DNA of 64,000 nt from positions 62,001 to 126,000 of the forward strand of contig NZ_ML133536.1 in the NCBI RefSeq assembly GCF_003985145.1. Reading direction: 5' to 3'. This document shows positions 9,459 to 18,115 of the stretch, piece by piece. Position 1 is the stretch's first letter, and each line of letters opens with the position of its first letter. The notes beneath the pieces are model-generated. The model searched no databases, had not been told where the DNA came from, and saw nothing but the letters and a program-made list of their open reading frames with translations. The translations under genes were made by a program, and so were the position numbers. The stretch is from Rhizobium anhuiense (GTDB lineage Bacteria > Pseudomonadota > Alphaproteobacteria > Rhizobiales > Rhizobiaceae).

Positions 9459-10424
9459 TTGGATACCTGCATCACCGTCTGGCATTGGCCGCACCAGGAG
9501 CGTTGGTACGACGAAGGCATTCGCAACTCGCTCACCCTCATTAAGGAAGCTGGCTTCACACACATCAACTGGAATCCCGACTCCGGCAGTTCGTACTGGC
9601 TGGCCGACGCCGAGATCGAGTTTACAAGCAGGATCGTGGCCGATGCTGGGCTGAAAGTGCACTCGGTTCATGCCAGCAATGGCCGCAATCCTATCACTGA
9701 GATCGGCTACAAAAACCCTGGCCCTTTCGCGATGGAGACGCGCAAGGACTTCCTGTCGCCGCATGAATGGCAGCGCCGCAGCGGAGTCGAGCTGTTGCGT
9801 AACCGTGTCGACCTGGCGGCCGCGTTCCAGTCCCCCAATATCGTTCTGCACATCGATATCAACGACAACGTCTTCGGCAGCGAAGCCGCCGAACGAGCGT
9901 TCTTCGACCCCCTTTTCCAGTCTCTCGACGAAATCAGGCCTTACTGCGTCGAAAAGGGCGTCCAGATTGCCGCGGAAACTCTCCTCTGCGCCAACGCCCA
10001 GAATTTCCTCAACCTCTATGATCGGCTGTTCGCTCGATACGGCAAGGAGTTCATCGGCGTCTGCTTCGATTGTGGCCACTGGGAACTGATCGAGCCAGGC
10101 AAGCTCAGCGTGCTTGAGCGTTTCGCGGATCGCGTCATTGCTACTCACATTCACGACAACTTCGGAGCAGTGGATGACCATCTCTTGCCATTCGACGGAC
10201 GATTAGATTGGCACACGATCGCCTCGGCGATCGCCTCAACTCCTTATCAGACTCCGCTCAACTTCGAGACGCCAATTGACCGGTATGGGATACCAGAATC
10301 CGCCTACTATCGCCGCGCTCACGGTGTTGCTGTTAGGCTTGAGGAGATGGTAGCCGAGGCGCGCGAGAGGAAAAGCAGTGATGGCGAATGCGCCTGCCCT
10401 CGACAATTCTTCACTACGTCGTGA
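9459..10424 (+). CDS. Sugar phosphate isomerase/epimerase family protein (TIM barrel)
   Basis: This 321-residue protein has the xylose-isomerase-like TIM-barrel layout. Metal-ligand-like segments are visible: HIDIND, AAETLL, CFDCGHW and ATHIHDN. Such enzymes isomerise or epimerise sugars, ketoses or inositol derivatives using a divalent metal. The start is TTG at 9459, with CAGGAGA ten bases upstream. It is the last gene of the second ABC operon, so it probably acts on the imported compound. The substrate cannot be assigned. Confidence 0.75.
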   Translation: MDTCITVWHWPHQERWYDEGIRNSLTLIKEAGFTHINWNPDSGSSYWLADAEIEFTSRIVADAGLKVHSVHASNGRNPITEIGYKNPGPFAMETRKDFLSPHEWQRRSGVELLRNRVDLAAAFQSPNIVLHIDINDNVFGSEAAERAFFDPLFQSLDEIRPYCVEKGVQIAAETLLCANAQNFLNLYDRLFARYGKEFIGVCFDCGHWELIEPGKLSVLERFADRVIATHIHDNFGAVDDHLLPFDGRLDWHTIASAIASTPYQTPLNFETPIDRYGIPESAYYRRAHGVAVRLEEMVAEARERKSSDGECACPRQFFTTS

Positions 10425-10479
10425 CAAAGGTAGCAGCGTTGACGTTTGAACCGTTCCGCGGTCCAGATGGATGGACAGT

Positions 10480-11205
10480 TTAGACCAAAGAATCTGTCGG
10501 CTTCGTCGGTGTCGTCGAATGGGTCAGCAAATGGCCTTCGGGGCAGCGATAGCCATCGGTCTCGGGTTCGAAGACGAACGTCGACTTGCGCATCATGACG
10601 GGCTTGGGCGGAGTGGGATTGCGATAGCCTGTGACGCCAAGGATCTGCCGGTCTTCCAGGCCCTTGGCGATGCCCGGCGTAGCATAGCCGGCATCCAGCC
10701 CGTCCGCGCCGACATCGAAGCCGAAACGGGTCTGCTGCCGGTCGAGCCTTGAGAGATAGACGATCGAGTCGTGGACATTGGCTGGCGTGACATAAGTATC
10801 GGTGATGATGGCGAGCTTGCCGTCCATCGTGCGATGATCGAGAGAGAAGAAGCCCTTCGGCCTGCCGTCGCGCACCATATAGCCGCTGTCTGAACGCTGC
10901 GCGTAACCTTAGTCGTCGTCACCTCCGGCCGGCGTTCCTTGTCCTTCAAGGGCTTCTGGCCGTGCAGCTTGCGTTCGGCCTCGATCGCCGCATCCAGATC
11001 GGCCAAGTAGTCGGCGCGCGACTTCTCGACCATTGCAAGATCGTATTCGCCCTTGTTGGCATTGGCCTTCAGATGGGTCGAATCCGTGTAACGCCACCGT
11101 GCCGACCAGCCCGTGGCCGATCGCCTGTTCGACGATGTAATCGAAGATGTCCCGGCAACCGATTTATCGTTGTAACCGCGGCGGTTCTGGGCTGAGCGTC
11201 GGGGC
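10480..11205 (-). pseudogene. IS1182-family transposase remnant
   Basis: The minus strand reads as pieces of one DDE transposase in shifting frames. Upstream comes AQNRRGYNDKSV, then YIVEQAIGHGLVG, then YTDSTHLKANANKGEYDLAM, then MVRDGRPKGFFSLDHRT through GYRCPEGHLL. Order and wording match IS1182-type transposases. At least two frameshifts separate the pieces, and both the N-terminal and the C-terminal catalytic parts are missing. I see no terminal inverted repeats. The element is dead and marks past rearrangement next to icd. Confidence 0.75.
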
Positions 11206-11229
11206 GTCGAACACTCGCAGCAATCTGAC

Positions 11230-11247
11230 GGCGGGGAAATCCCCGCC
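11230..11247 (-). terminator. Hairpin downstream of icd
   Basis: GGCGGGG, loop of four, CCCCGCC, lying 29 bases beyond the icd stop. The stem is perfect, but no long T tract follows on the icd strand, so termination efficiency is uncertain. Confidence 0.45.
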
Positions 11248-11275
11248 GCTTCGATGTTATTTTGGAAAGGCCGGC

Positions 11276-12487
11276 TCACGCCATGGCCTTCTGCAGGTTT
11301 TGATCGATCTTGTCGAGGAAGGCGGTGGTCGAGAGCCACGGCTGGTCGGGGCCGATCAGCCGCGCCAGATCCTTGGTCATGAAACCGGATTCGACGGTGT
11401 CGACGCAGACCTTTTCGAGCGTCGCGGCGAAGCGGGCGAGTTCGGCATTGTCGTCGAGCTTGGCGCGATGCGCGAGGCCGCGGGTCCAGGCGAAGATCGA
11501 GGCGATCGAGTTCGTCGAGGTTTCCTGGCCCTTTTGGTGCTGGCGATAGTGACGCGTCACCGTGCCGTGGGCGGCTTCGGCTTCGACCGTCTTGCCGTCC
11601 GGCGTGAGCAGAACCGAGGTCATCAGGCCGAGAGAGCCGAAGCCCTGGGCAACGGTATCGGACTGGACGTCGCCGTCATAGTTCTTGCAGGCCCAGACGT
11701 AGCCGCCAGACCACTTGAGCGCCGAGGCGACCATGTCGTCGATCAGACGGTGTTCGTAGGTGATGTTTGCTTCCTTGAACTGATCCTTGAATTCGGTCTC
11801 GTAGACTTCCTCGAAGATGTCCTTGAAGCGGCCGTCATAGGCCTTGAGGATGGTGTTTTTGGTCGACAGGTAGACCGGCCACTTGCGCATCAGGCCATAC
11901 ATCATCGAGGCGCGGGCAAATTCGCGGATCGATTCATCGAGGTTGTACATCGCCATGGCAACGCCGGCGCCCGGTGCGTTGAAGACTTCCTTCTCGATGA
12001 CGGTGCCGTCTTCGCCGACGAACTTGATCGTCAGCTTGCCCTTGCCGGGGAACTTGAAATCGGTGGCGCGGTACTGGTCGCCGAAGGCGTGGCGGCCGAC
12101 GACGATCGGCTTGGTCCAGCCGGGAACGAGGCGCGGCACGTTCTTGCAGATGATCGGCTCGCGGAAGATGACGCCGCCGAGGATGTTGCGGATCGTGCCG
12201 TTCGGGCTCTTCCACATTTCCTTGAGGTTGAATTCCTTGACGCGGGCTTCATCCGGCGTGATCGTCGCGCACTTGATGCCGACGCCGTACTTCTTGATGG
12301 CGTTGGCGGCGTCGACAGTGACCTGGTCGTTGGTGGCGTCGCGGTTTTCGACCGAGAGGTCGAAATAGTCGATGTCGAGGTCAAGATACGGATGGATCAG
12401 CTTATCCTTGATGAGCTGCCAGATGATGCGCGTCATTTCATCGCCGTCGAGATCGGCGACGGGATTGGCGACCTTGATCTTGTTCAT
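11276..12487 (-). CDS. icd: NADP-dependent isocitrate dehydrogenase
   Basis: The enzyme (403 residues) oxidatively decarboxylates isocitrate to 2-oxoglutarate in the TCA cycle. The sequence follows the dimeric rhizobial/eukaryotic-type enzyme from end to end: MNKIKVANPVADLDGDEMTR at the start, then SPNGTIRN substrate-loop residues, IICKNVPRLVPGW, YDGDVQSD metal-site aspartates and AAHGTVTRHY cofactor region. It is full length with no sign of decay. It sits between a dead transposase and fnrN on what appears to be a plasmid replicon, which is unusual for a core TCA gene; it may be a second copy or a chromid-borne original. Confidence 0.95.
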   Translation of the reverse strand: MNKIKVANPVADLDGDEMTRIIWQLIKDKLIHPYLDLDIDYFDLSVENRDATNDQVTVDAANAIKKYGVGIKCATITPDEARVKEFNLKEMWKSPNGTIRNILGGVIFREPIICKNVPRLVPGWTKPIVVGRHAFGDQYRATDFKFPGKGKLTIKFVGEDGTVIEKEVFNAPGAGVAMAMYNLDESIREFARASMMYGLMRKWPVYLSTKNTILKAYDGRFKDIFEEVYETEFKDQFKEANITYEHRLIDDMVASALKWSGGYVWACKNYDGDVQSDTVAQGFGSLGLMTSVLLTPDGKTVEAEAAHGTVTRHYRQHQKGQETSTNSIASIFAWTRGLAHRAKLDDNAELARFAATLEKVCVDTVESGFMTKDLARLIGPDQPWLSTTAFLDKIDQNLQKAMA

Positions 12488-12630
12488 GTATCTGCCTCGT
12501 TCGAGCTTGAATGGGGACGGGGTCCCGGGTGGGTGATGTGATGAGGAGCGCTGCTGGCGCCACAGGCTGGCCTCGCCAACAACCGCGTCGTAATCACGCG
12601 CTGATCCCGAATTCGGCAGCTGATCCCGTT

Positions 12631-13353
12631 CTATGCGCTGATCATCCGCTCCATCTCATCCATGTTGGGGACGATGATATGTCGAAACTTCTCGATGCGA
12701 ATGACGCCGCTCTTGCGCAGCCTGGTTATCTGGCGGCTGACGGTTTCAATGGTCAGACCGAGAAAATCGGCGATCTCGGCGCGGGACAACGGCAGGTCGA
12801 AAACGGTGGTCGTGGCGGTCTGCGGTTCGGCGTGGGTGGCGATGAGGTGGAGCAGGCTTGCGACCTTCTCCTCGGCGGTGCGCCGGCCGAGCGTCAGCAT
12901 CCATTCGCGCGCGGCGTCCAGCTCCTTCAGCGCCTGATCGTGCAGGCTGCGCCGCAGTTCCGGCGTCTCCGATATCATGCGGTCGAGCAGGTCGCGGGGA
13001 AAGACGCAGATTTCGACATCGGTCGCAGCCTCAGCCGACAGCGTACTTTCGCGCACGAAGGGCCTGCCGACGAAATCGGGGGCGAATTGCAGGTCGACGA
13101 TCTGCTGGCGCCCGTCCGGCATCACCTTACAGAGTTTCACCACCCCGCGCATTATGTTCGAATAGAAAGAGCTTTCCGACCCTTGAGCGACGATCTCGCT
13201 GCCGGCATCGACCTTGCGGCGCAGCGAGTGGCGGCCGAGGTCCTTTAACTGACCGCTCGACAGTACGCCGCAGACGACGCCGTGCCGCGCCTGGCAGGAA
13301 GCGCAAGCGACGGGAGTGCCGGCGTCGGAACCCTTACTGCGTGCAACGTCCAT
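12631..13353 (-). CDS. fnrN: Crp/Fnr oxygen-responsive regulator, FnrN type
   Basis: A 240-residue Fnr-family activator. Cysteines C17, C20 and C28 form a CX2CX7C cluster, and C116 (DVEICVFP) is the fourth ligand. The protein can therefore hold an oxygen-labile [4Fe-4S] cluster, unlike FixK. The C-terminal helix-turn-helix (LSRAEIADFLGLTIETVSRQ) carries the E-SR recognition residues for TTGAT half-sites. Rhizobial FnrN proteins switch on microaerobic genes such as fixNOQP. Two anaeroboxes upstream suggest autoregulation. Confidence 0.9.
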   Translation of the reverse strand: MDVARSKGSDAGTPVACASCQARHGVVCGVLSSGQLKDLGRHSLRRKVDAGSEIVAQGSESSFYSNIMRGVVKLCKVMPDGRQQIVDLQFAPDFVGRPFVRESTLSAEAATDVEICVFPRDLLDRMISETPELRRSLHDQALKELDAAREWMLTLGRRTAEEKVASLLHLIATHAEPQTATTTVFDLPLSRAEIADFLGLTIETVSRQITRLRKSGVIRIEKFRHIIVPNMDEMERMISA

Positions 13354-13466
13354 GTCCTGATCCCTTCAAAATCCGCGTGTGCCGGATGTGGCTGCGCATG
13401 CTGGGCATACTCAGACGCTTACGTCGCGATTGCGGGTTCGGCTATCCCGATTTCCTCCGGCGCGGC

Positions 13467-13480
13467 TTGATGATTACCAA
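13467..13480. promoter_or_regulatory. Proximal anaerobox (Fnr site) of fnrN
   Basis: TTGATGATTACCAA matches the Fnr consensus TTGAT-N4-ATCAA with one mismatch. Its centre lies 32 bp from the distal site. At this distance it would overlap the promoter and could mediate repression when FnrN is abundant. Confidence 0.65.
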
Positions 13481-13498
13481 TTTCGCCGGGACCGCGAG

Positions 13499-13512
13499 TT
13501 GATCCAGATCAA
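13499..13512. promoter_or_regulatory. Distal anaerobox (Fnr site) of fnrN
   Basis: TTGATCCAGATCAA is a perfect TTGAT-N4-ATCAA palindrome about 150 bp upstream of the fnrN start codon. With transcription starting near 13461 it would be centred near -44.5, the activating position. The rest of the gap, to 13867, shows no convincing gene. Confidence 0.8.
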
Positions 13513-13867
13513 AGTTTCCGTGCCATGCTGTTTTTGGAAGCGCCTGCCTCGACACGAGGCCGACCCGCAGAATCCTTCAAACTTGAACGACGAAGCAAAG
13601 ATCTTCCAACCCTGGGCGACGAAGCTGCCGACGTGTTTGCGCACGAGCATATCCCAAATTGTATGACGGTTACTCGCGACGGGGAAAGGGTTCAGGTCGA
13701 AAGGCATTACGGGTTGCTTCAGCTGGGTCGCCCATACTCTCCCAAGCCGATTTCGAATTGACAGCCCAGTATGTTTGTGCGACGTACGTACTAAGGCGGT
13801 GCGCGCGGCTGGTGCGGCCTGAACGCGATCGACGTTGTGTCAGATGACATCCTGAAGGAACGGGCGG

Positions 13868-14749
13868 ATGACTGTCTACCTAATCGGAATCGACGGCGGT
13901 GGCACCAGCTGCCGAGCTGCAGTCGCCGGTGCGAACGGGAGTATCCTTGCGCGGGCTCAAGCCGGGCCAGCTAACATTCTCTCCGATCCGGATACGGCCG
14001 TCGACAACATTGCCAGTGCGACCCGCGCGGCTTTCTACGCAGCTGGCATCAATGCGCGTAGCATCGCCTCGGCGCGTGCAGTACTTGGGGTCGCAGGCAA
14101 TAATGTCGGCGAGGCCGTTCACTACGTGAAAAACAGGCTACCCTTCGCCCAGGCGGACATCGAGTCAGACGGGCTGATCGCGCTACAAGGCGCGCTAGGT
14201 GACAAAGACGGAGCCGTCGCCATTTTAGGAACAGGCACGATCTACATTTCCCGCCACTGCGAAACGGTGACCTACGTCGGCGGATGGGGCTTTACTGTGG
14301 GCGACCTCGGCAGCGGTGCTCGTATTGGACATGCGCTTTTGCAAGAAACGCTGCTCGCATATGACGGCATCCACGACATGTCCGCGATGACCGCCTCCGT
14401 CCTTGCGGAATTCAAAAATGACCCGCGCAATATCGTCGAGTTTGCGCGGCATGCAAAGCCCGGCGCCTTCGGCCGCTATGCGCCGCGCGTATTCGAGCAC
14501 ATGAAACGGGGCGATGCTGTCGCCGCGCGCCTGTTGCAAGAAGCCGCTGTTTCAGTTGACGAAGCACTTGATCGTCTAGTCGCTCGAGGAACGCAGAAGA
14601 TTTGCCTGCTCGGGGGATTGGGGCCGCTGTATTCGTCCTCGATCGCTGCACGGCATCAAAGTCTACTGGTAACGCCCGAAGGCGATGCACTGAGCGGGGC
14701 CGTGGCCCTGGCTGTGTCGCGCTTCGGCCATCTGAAAGCGATCGAATGA
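13868..14749 (+). CDS. BadF/BadG/BcrA/BcrD-type ATPase, probable N-acetylglucosamine kinase
   Basis: This 293-residue member of the ASKHA kinase superfamily has the phosphate-binding motif LIGIDGGGTSCR at residues 5-16. A second motif is AILGTGTIY with GDLGSGARIG, and the adenosine motif is LLGGLGPLY. The family includes GlcNAc/glucosamine kinases. It is coupled by ATGA overlap to a GntR regulator and followed by a broken SIS-domain gene, an arrangement typical of amino-sugar use. Substrate is inferred from that context. Confidence 0.78.
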   Translation: MTVYLIGIDGGGTSCRAAVAGANGSILARAQAGPANILSDPDTAVDNIASATRAAFYAAGINARSIASARAVLGVAGNNVGEAVHYVKNRLPFAQADIESDGLIALQGALGDKDGAVAILGTGTIYISRHCETVTYVGGWGFTVGDLGSGARIGHALLQETLLAYDGIHDMSAMTASVLAEFKNDPRNIVEFARHAKPGAFGRYAPRVFEHMKRGDAVAARLLQEAAVSVDEALDRLVARGTQKICLLGGLGPLYSSSIAARHQSLLVTPEGDALSGAVALAVSRFGHLKAIE

Positions 14750-15510
14750 GCGACACGCTTGCGGCTATGCTTCCAGGATGGGGCACAGACATCAACGGCG
14801 CCGGTCCGCTCTATCAAAGGCTTCGCCTGGCGCTTGAAAAGGCGATCCTGTCGGGTAAACTCAAAGTGGGCGACGTTCTTTATCCCGAACGAGACCTCGC
14901 TGAACATGTCCGCGTTAGCCGTGTAACGGTCCGCAAAGCAATCGACCATCTCGTGCAAGACGGATTTCTGGTTCGCCGGCGCGGCTCAGGAACCTTCGTA
15001 GCCGGATCGGCGGTCCGCGCAGATCAGCCTCCGTCACGCGCGTATCTTTTGACAGGTGGCATTTCCTGGCTTGGATCGGGCACGAAAGTCGAGTGCATCG
15101 AGCGCAGCACGTCCCAGCCCGCACCAGAGGAGATGATGACACTCGGCCTGTCAAGCGACAGTCGCGTCGTGCGCATCACCCATTTGCGGAGCTCGGCGGG
15201 CCAGCCGATTGCGATTGAACGCATATGCATTTCCTCCGAGTTCCTGCCCGACGCTCGTACCGTTACCTGTTCCATCTGCAACACACTCGCGGACGCAAAC
15301 TTTAGACCCGTTCGTGCGATCCAACGCACTTTCGCACTTAACATCGAAGATCCGGACGCCACAACGCTTGGCGTCGCGGTCGGAACGGCTGGGCTTTTGA
15401 CAAAACGCGTTGCCTATCTTGCTTCGGGCCGCGCGATCGAATTCACCCGCTCTCTTTTCCGAGGCAATGCCGAAGGTTTCGTCAGCGAGCTCACCTTTCT
15501 CGAAAACTGA
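14746..15510 (+). CDS. GntR family regulator with UTRA domain
   Basis: The start is the ATG at 14746, overlapping the kinase stop by four bases, giving 254 residues. A GntR winged helix at about residues 20-88 includes YPERDLAEHVRVSRVTVRKA and RRGSGTFVAG. A C-terminal UTRA-type ligand domain follows, containing RITHLRSSAGQPIAIERICI. Such HutC-subfamily proteins sense sugar phosphates, for example GlcN-6-P in NagR. It probably controls the kinase and the now-broken downstream SIS gene. Confidence 0.85.
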   Translation: MSDTLAAMLPGWGTDINGAGPLYQRLRLALEKAILSGKLKVGDVLYPERDLAEHVRVSRVTVRKAIDHLVQDGFLVRRRGSGTFVAGSAVRADQPPSRAYLLTGGISWLGSGTKVECIERSTSQPAPEEMMTLGLSSDSRVVRITHLRSSAGQPIAIERICISSEFLPDARTVTCSICNTLADANFRPVRAIQRTFALNIEDPDATTLGVAVGTAGLLTKRVAYLASGRAIEFTRSLFRGNAEGFVSELTFLEN

Positions 15511-15564
15511 CCCCTCTTCTTACAAGACAGGATCCTATCATGCACGCCACCATTGCAAACGAAC

Positions 15565-15795
15565 ATGCGCCGAGAGATCGACGAAGTTCAGAAGCTGCGG
15601 CCAGATTGCTCGGTCGCTTAGCGAATGACTTGGCTGCCTTCGATGCGGTTTGCGCGCCCTGGACTCCGAATTCGTCGTCACAGTCGCTCGAGGCTTGTCC
15701 GACCACGCCGCCATATCCCTGAAATATTCAATCGAGCTAAGCGCGAAATTGCAGTCGCTTCGATTCGGCTGTCACTCGCATCAAACTACGGTCTC
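15565..15795 (+). pseudogene. Truncated, frameshifted SIS-domain (AgaS/NagB-II-like) gene
   Basis: Pieces of one protein appear in three frames. MRREIDEV starts at 15565, then EAAARLLGRLANDLAAFDAV, then FVVTVARGLSDHAAISLKYS, then VASIRLSLASNYG. Together they spell the first 80 or so residues of a SIS-domain glutamine-fructose-6-phosphate transaminase-like amino-sugar isomerase/deaminase. The remaining three quarters is missing. It follows the GntR gene and was presumably the amino-sugar deaminase of this operon before decay. Confidence 0.65.
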
Positions 15796-16126
15796 GAGCC
15801 CAACTTGGTCGCGGGCCGCCTTCCCAAGGCAGCCACGCGCGCCGTCGCCGCTTGGATTGCTCTGACAAATACGCTTCCCGCTTGCGGGACCCACCAACGC
15901 CATGAGCATGCTGAGCACAAAGGTCGGCTTGTGCCTGAAGACGACGCAGATCTCTTGGTGTTGACCCCAAGTTTGAGTTGAAGTCGAGCTGGACAGGTAG
16001 GCCAAAGGGTTTCGAGACAAGCGATCATGGTGATCTTGGATCAAATTTGCACAGGTTCTCCAATCTCATGGTCGATGCTTTCCGCTCGGAAACCTGCTGG
16101 CTTTGGCTGAGTGGAACCAGCACGCC
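15796..16126. other. No recognisable gene
   Basis: Between the SIS remnant and the small HTH gene I see only short unsupported frames. The stretch may be debris of the junction between metabolic cargo and plasmid backbone. Confidence 0.4.
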
Positions 16127-16327
16127 ATGAAGATTGCGATACTCTCGCCGCTTGAACGAACCTGCCTCCATTGGATATCTAGAGGCTGGGCGGTGACTGA
16201 TATCGCGTTGATCGAGGGAAAGGATACCGCTGAAATTGAGGTGTGCGTGGAGCGTGCGGTTATTTCACTCAACGCCGACTCAGTGGAACAGGCGCTCGAG
16301 AAAATGAAGATCACGCGGTCAGATTGA
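16127..16327 (+). CDS. Small LuxR/GerE-like helix-turn-helix protein
   Basis: From the ATG at 16127 the product is 66 residues: MKIAILSPLERTCLHWISRG at the start, then WAVTDIALIEGKDTAEIEVC and a helix ending ALEKMKI. Length and pattern match a lone GerE/LuxR DNA-binding domain (LSxRExxxLxWIAxGKT-type start) without a sensor domain. An in-frame TTG at 16103 would add eight residues. The recognition helix is divergent, so DNA binding is uncertain. No partner gene is adjacent. Confidence 0.5.
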   Translation: MKIAILSPLERTCLHWISRGWAVTDIALIEGKDTAEIEVCVERAVISLNADSVEQALEKMKITRSD

Positions 16328-16999
16328 TCGCCACGGTCGCTGGCGCCGGACGCTTTCACCTTGCTTTGCATGCTGCTTTTAAATGCGTCGTCTTGGCAAC
16401 GTCAGCCCGCAGCAAGATCGCGCCATCGGTTTTGAAAGTACGGAGACACTGGCTCCTGAGGTCGGTGCGGCACGCCGCTGAGAGGTGGCACGAAAGCAGG
16501 CCGATCCGCGTGTTTGTGATAGATCCTAGCCGAGCTCCGGATTCTACCGTCAACCCGCTGAAGGTCCGCTAGGAAGTTGTGGCCGCTGCCGCTCCGCGTC
16601 GGGCTGATCGCGTCCGTCCCCTGCCTTTGAGGAGCCATTGAGCGGGAATTGGCCAGCTCCCATTGAACCTCCTTAAAGTCGCGCGATCTTTCCTTCGCAC
16701 GGTCCAACGCCTTCCAGCTCTCCCGCGTCGAAGCCGATGGCGAGTACGGCGTTCTACCCTCTGACGGAATCGACCCCGACAACGATCTTGCGATCGTTCA
16801 CGAATTCTTTCCCTGGCCGGCTCATTGAACCTGCCCCTGCCTCTGGCGTGCCGCTTGCGAACTGCAAGCCGCAAGGGAGGCTTCGCCGCGGTCGAGCATA
16901 GCATGATCCGACACTTGTCAGCCGCGCCCTTGCCGCCTTTGCTCTTCGCGGCTGGCCGAAGGGTGCCCGCGAAACGACGGGCAAAGAAGGCAACGAGGG
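16328..16999. other. Gap with a short C-terminal ORF remnant
   Basis: No complete gene is supported. A frame from about 16668 to 16827 reads NAFQLSRVEADGEYGVLPSD and ends HEFFPWPAH before a TGA. It looks protein-like but has no start codon, so it is probably the tail of a lost gene. The rest is GC-rich leader DNA. Confidence 0.35.
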
Positions 17000-17018
17000 C
17001 CGATCGCCGGGCGATCGG
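17000..17018 (+). repeat. Hairpin immediately before the DUF3991/TOPRIM start
   Basis: CCGATCGC, loop CGG, GCGATCGG: perfect 8-bp arms ending seven bases before the ATG at 17026, overlapping the only ribosome-site-like sequence (CGGAAA). It could limit translation or act as a structured promoter. Confidence 0.6.
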
Positions 17019-17025
17019 AAATAAA

Positions 17026-18051
17026 ATGAAGAGAAGAGACATAGAAGCGCTGCGCGAACGGGTCAGTTGCGCGGCCGTTCTCGAAAGGGCGAGCTTCGCC
17101 ATCGACATCAAGGAAAGCACCCGGCGGGCGATCAAGTTTCGCCGTGACGGTGAAATCATCATCGTCACGCATGAGGGGCGCGGATGGTTCGATCCGCTCA
17201 GCGATGCGAAAGGCGACGTATTCGGGCTTGTCGAGCATCTCGACCATGTCGGTTTTCTCGAAGGCGCCGAAAGGGTCGCGGATCTCGTCGGTGTCAGGAT
17301 CACAGATCCGGAGTGGCAGCCCGCGAGGCGTGAAGGAGGATACAACCTCTCTCTTCCCGAGCGCTGGCAGGCGCGCCGGCGCCCATGGCACGGATCACCG
17401 ACATGGCATTATCTCCATGGCGATCGTTGCCTGCCGGTGCCGTTGCTCCGCGTGGCGATCAAAGGCGACCTTCTGCGGGAAGGGCCATACGGGAGCATGT
17501 GGGCAGCTCATACGGACGGTGTCGGCGTTGTGACTGGCTGGGAGGCGCGAGGTCCGCAATACCGAGGGTTCGCCTCTGGAGGGAACAAGGTTCTTTTCCG
17601 TCTCGGGCCGCCTACTGCGTGGCGCCTGGCCGTCACCGAAGCTGCGATTGACGCCATGAGTCTCGCGGCGATCGAGGGTTTGCGCGACGGCACGCTCTAT
17701 CTGAGCACCGGCGGCGGATGGTCGCCGGCCACGCAAGCCGCGCTGTGGGAACTGACCTTCCGGCCCGGCGCCCAACTCGTCGCCGCAACGGACGCCAATG
17801 CACAAGGCGATCTGTTTGCCGAGCGATTACGGGCGCTCGCCGAGGATACCGGGTGCGACTGGACGCGGCTGCGCCCGCCCGAGGAGGACTGGAACGAGAC
17901 CCTGAAGATTGGGAAAAAGGAAAAACGGGAAAAGGAAAGAGGCGTGCCGCATTCGCACCGCCCGCATCAAGGGAGGCTTCGCCCGGCGGAGCCGGCCCTT
18001 GACCCGGCCGGTCGCGATGCCGGCAGCTCGGAAGGGGTCATGAAGGATTGA
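17026..18051 (+). CDS. DUF3991 and TOPRIM domain-containing plasmid protein
   Basis: The chosen ATG at 17026 gives 341 residues starting MKRRDIEALRERVSCAAVLE; the frame is open further upstream but reads as leader DNA. The N-terminal region resembles CHC2/primase-like DUF3991. The C-terminal half has TOPRIM features: a glutamate in AVTEAAIDAMS at about residue 203 and an acidic ATDANAQGD at about 254-262. TOPRIM proteins act on nucleic acids (primases, topoisomerases). The last 50 residues are low complexity. It heads the accessory block. Confidence 0.72.
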   Translation: MKRRDIEALRERVSCAAVLERASFAIDIKESTRRAIKFRRDGEIIIVTHEGRGWFDPLSDAKGDVFGLVEHLDHVGFLEGAERVADLVGVRITDPEWQPARREGGYNLSLPERWQARRRPWHGSPTWHYLHGDRCLPVPLLRVAIKGDLLREGPYGSMWAAHTDGVGVVTGWEARGPQYRGFASGGNKVLFRLGPPTAWRLAVTEAAIDAMSLAAIEGLRDGTLYLSTGGGWSPATQAALWELTFRPGAQLVAATDANAQGDLFAERLRALAEDTGCDWTRLRPPEEDWNETLKIGKKEKREKERGVPHSHRPHQGRLRPAEPALDPAGRDAGSSEGVMKD

Positions 18052-18115
18052 AGAGGATGGCGAGGTCGAGAGGACGGCGCCGCACTTCGGTCCGAAAACG
18101 CGCAAGGAGCCGCAG

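Noticed and set aside
11147..12541. Long plus-strand open frame across icd
   Set aside because: It is the mirror of the highly conserved icd gene; its aspartate/valine-rich composition is a codon-shadow artefact.
16668..16827. Protein-like C-terminal frame upstream of the TOPRIM gene
   Set aside because: It has no start codon and follows an in-frame stop; kept only as a possible remnant in the gap description.
16569..17345. Minus-strand frame opposite the TOPRIM gene
   Set aside because: Composition is serine/arginine-rich and motifs lie on the plus strand.
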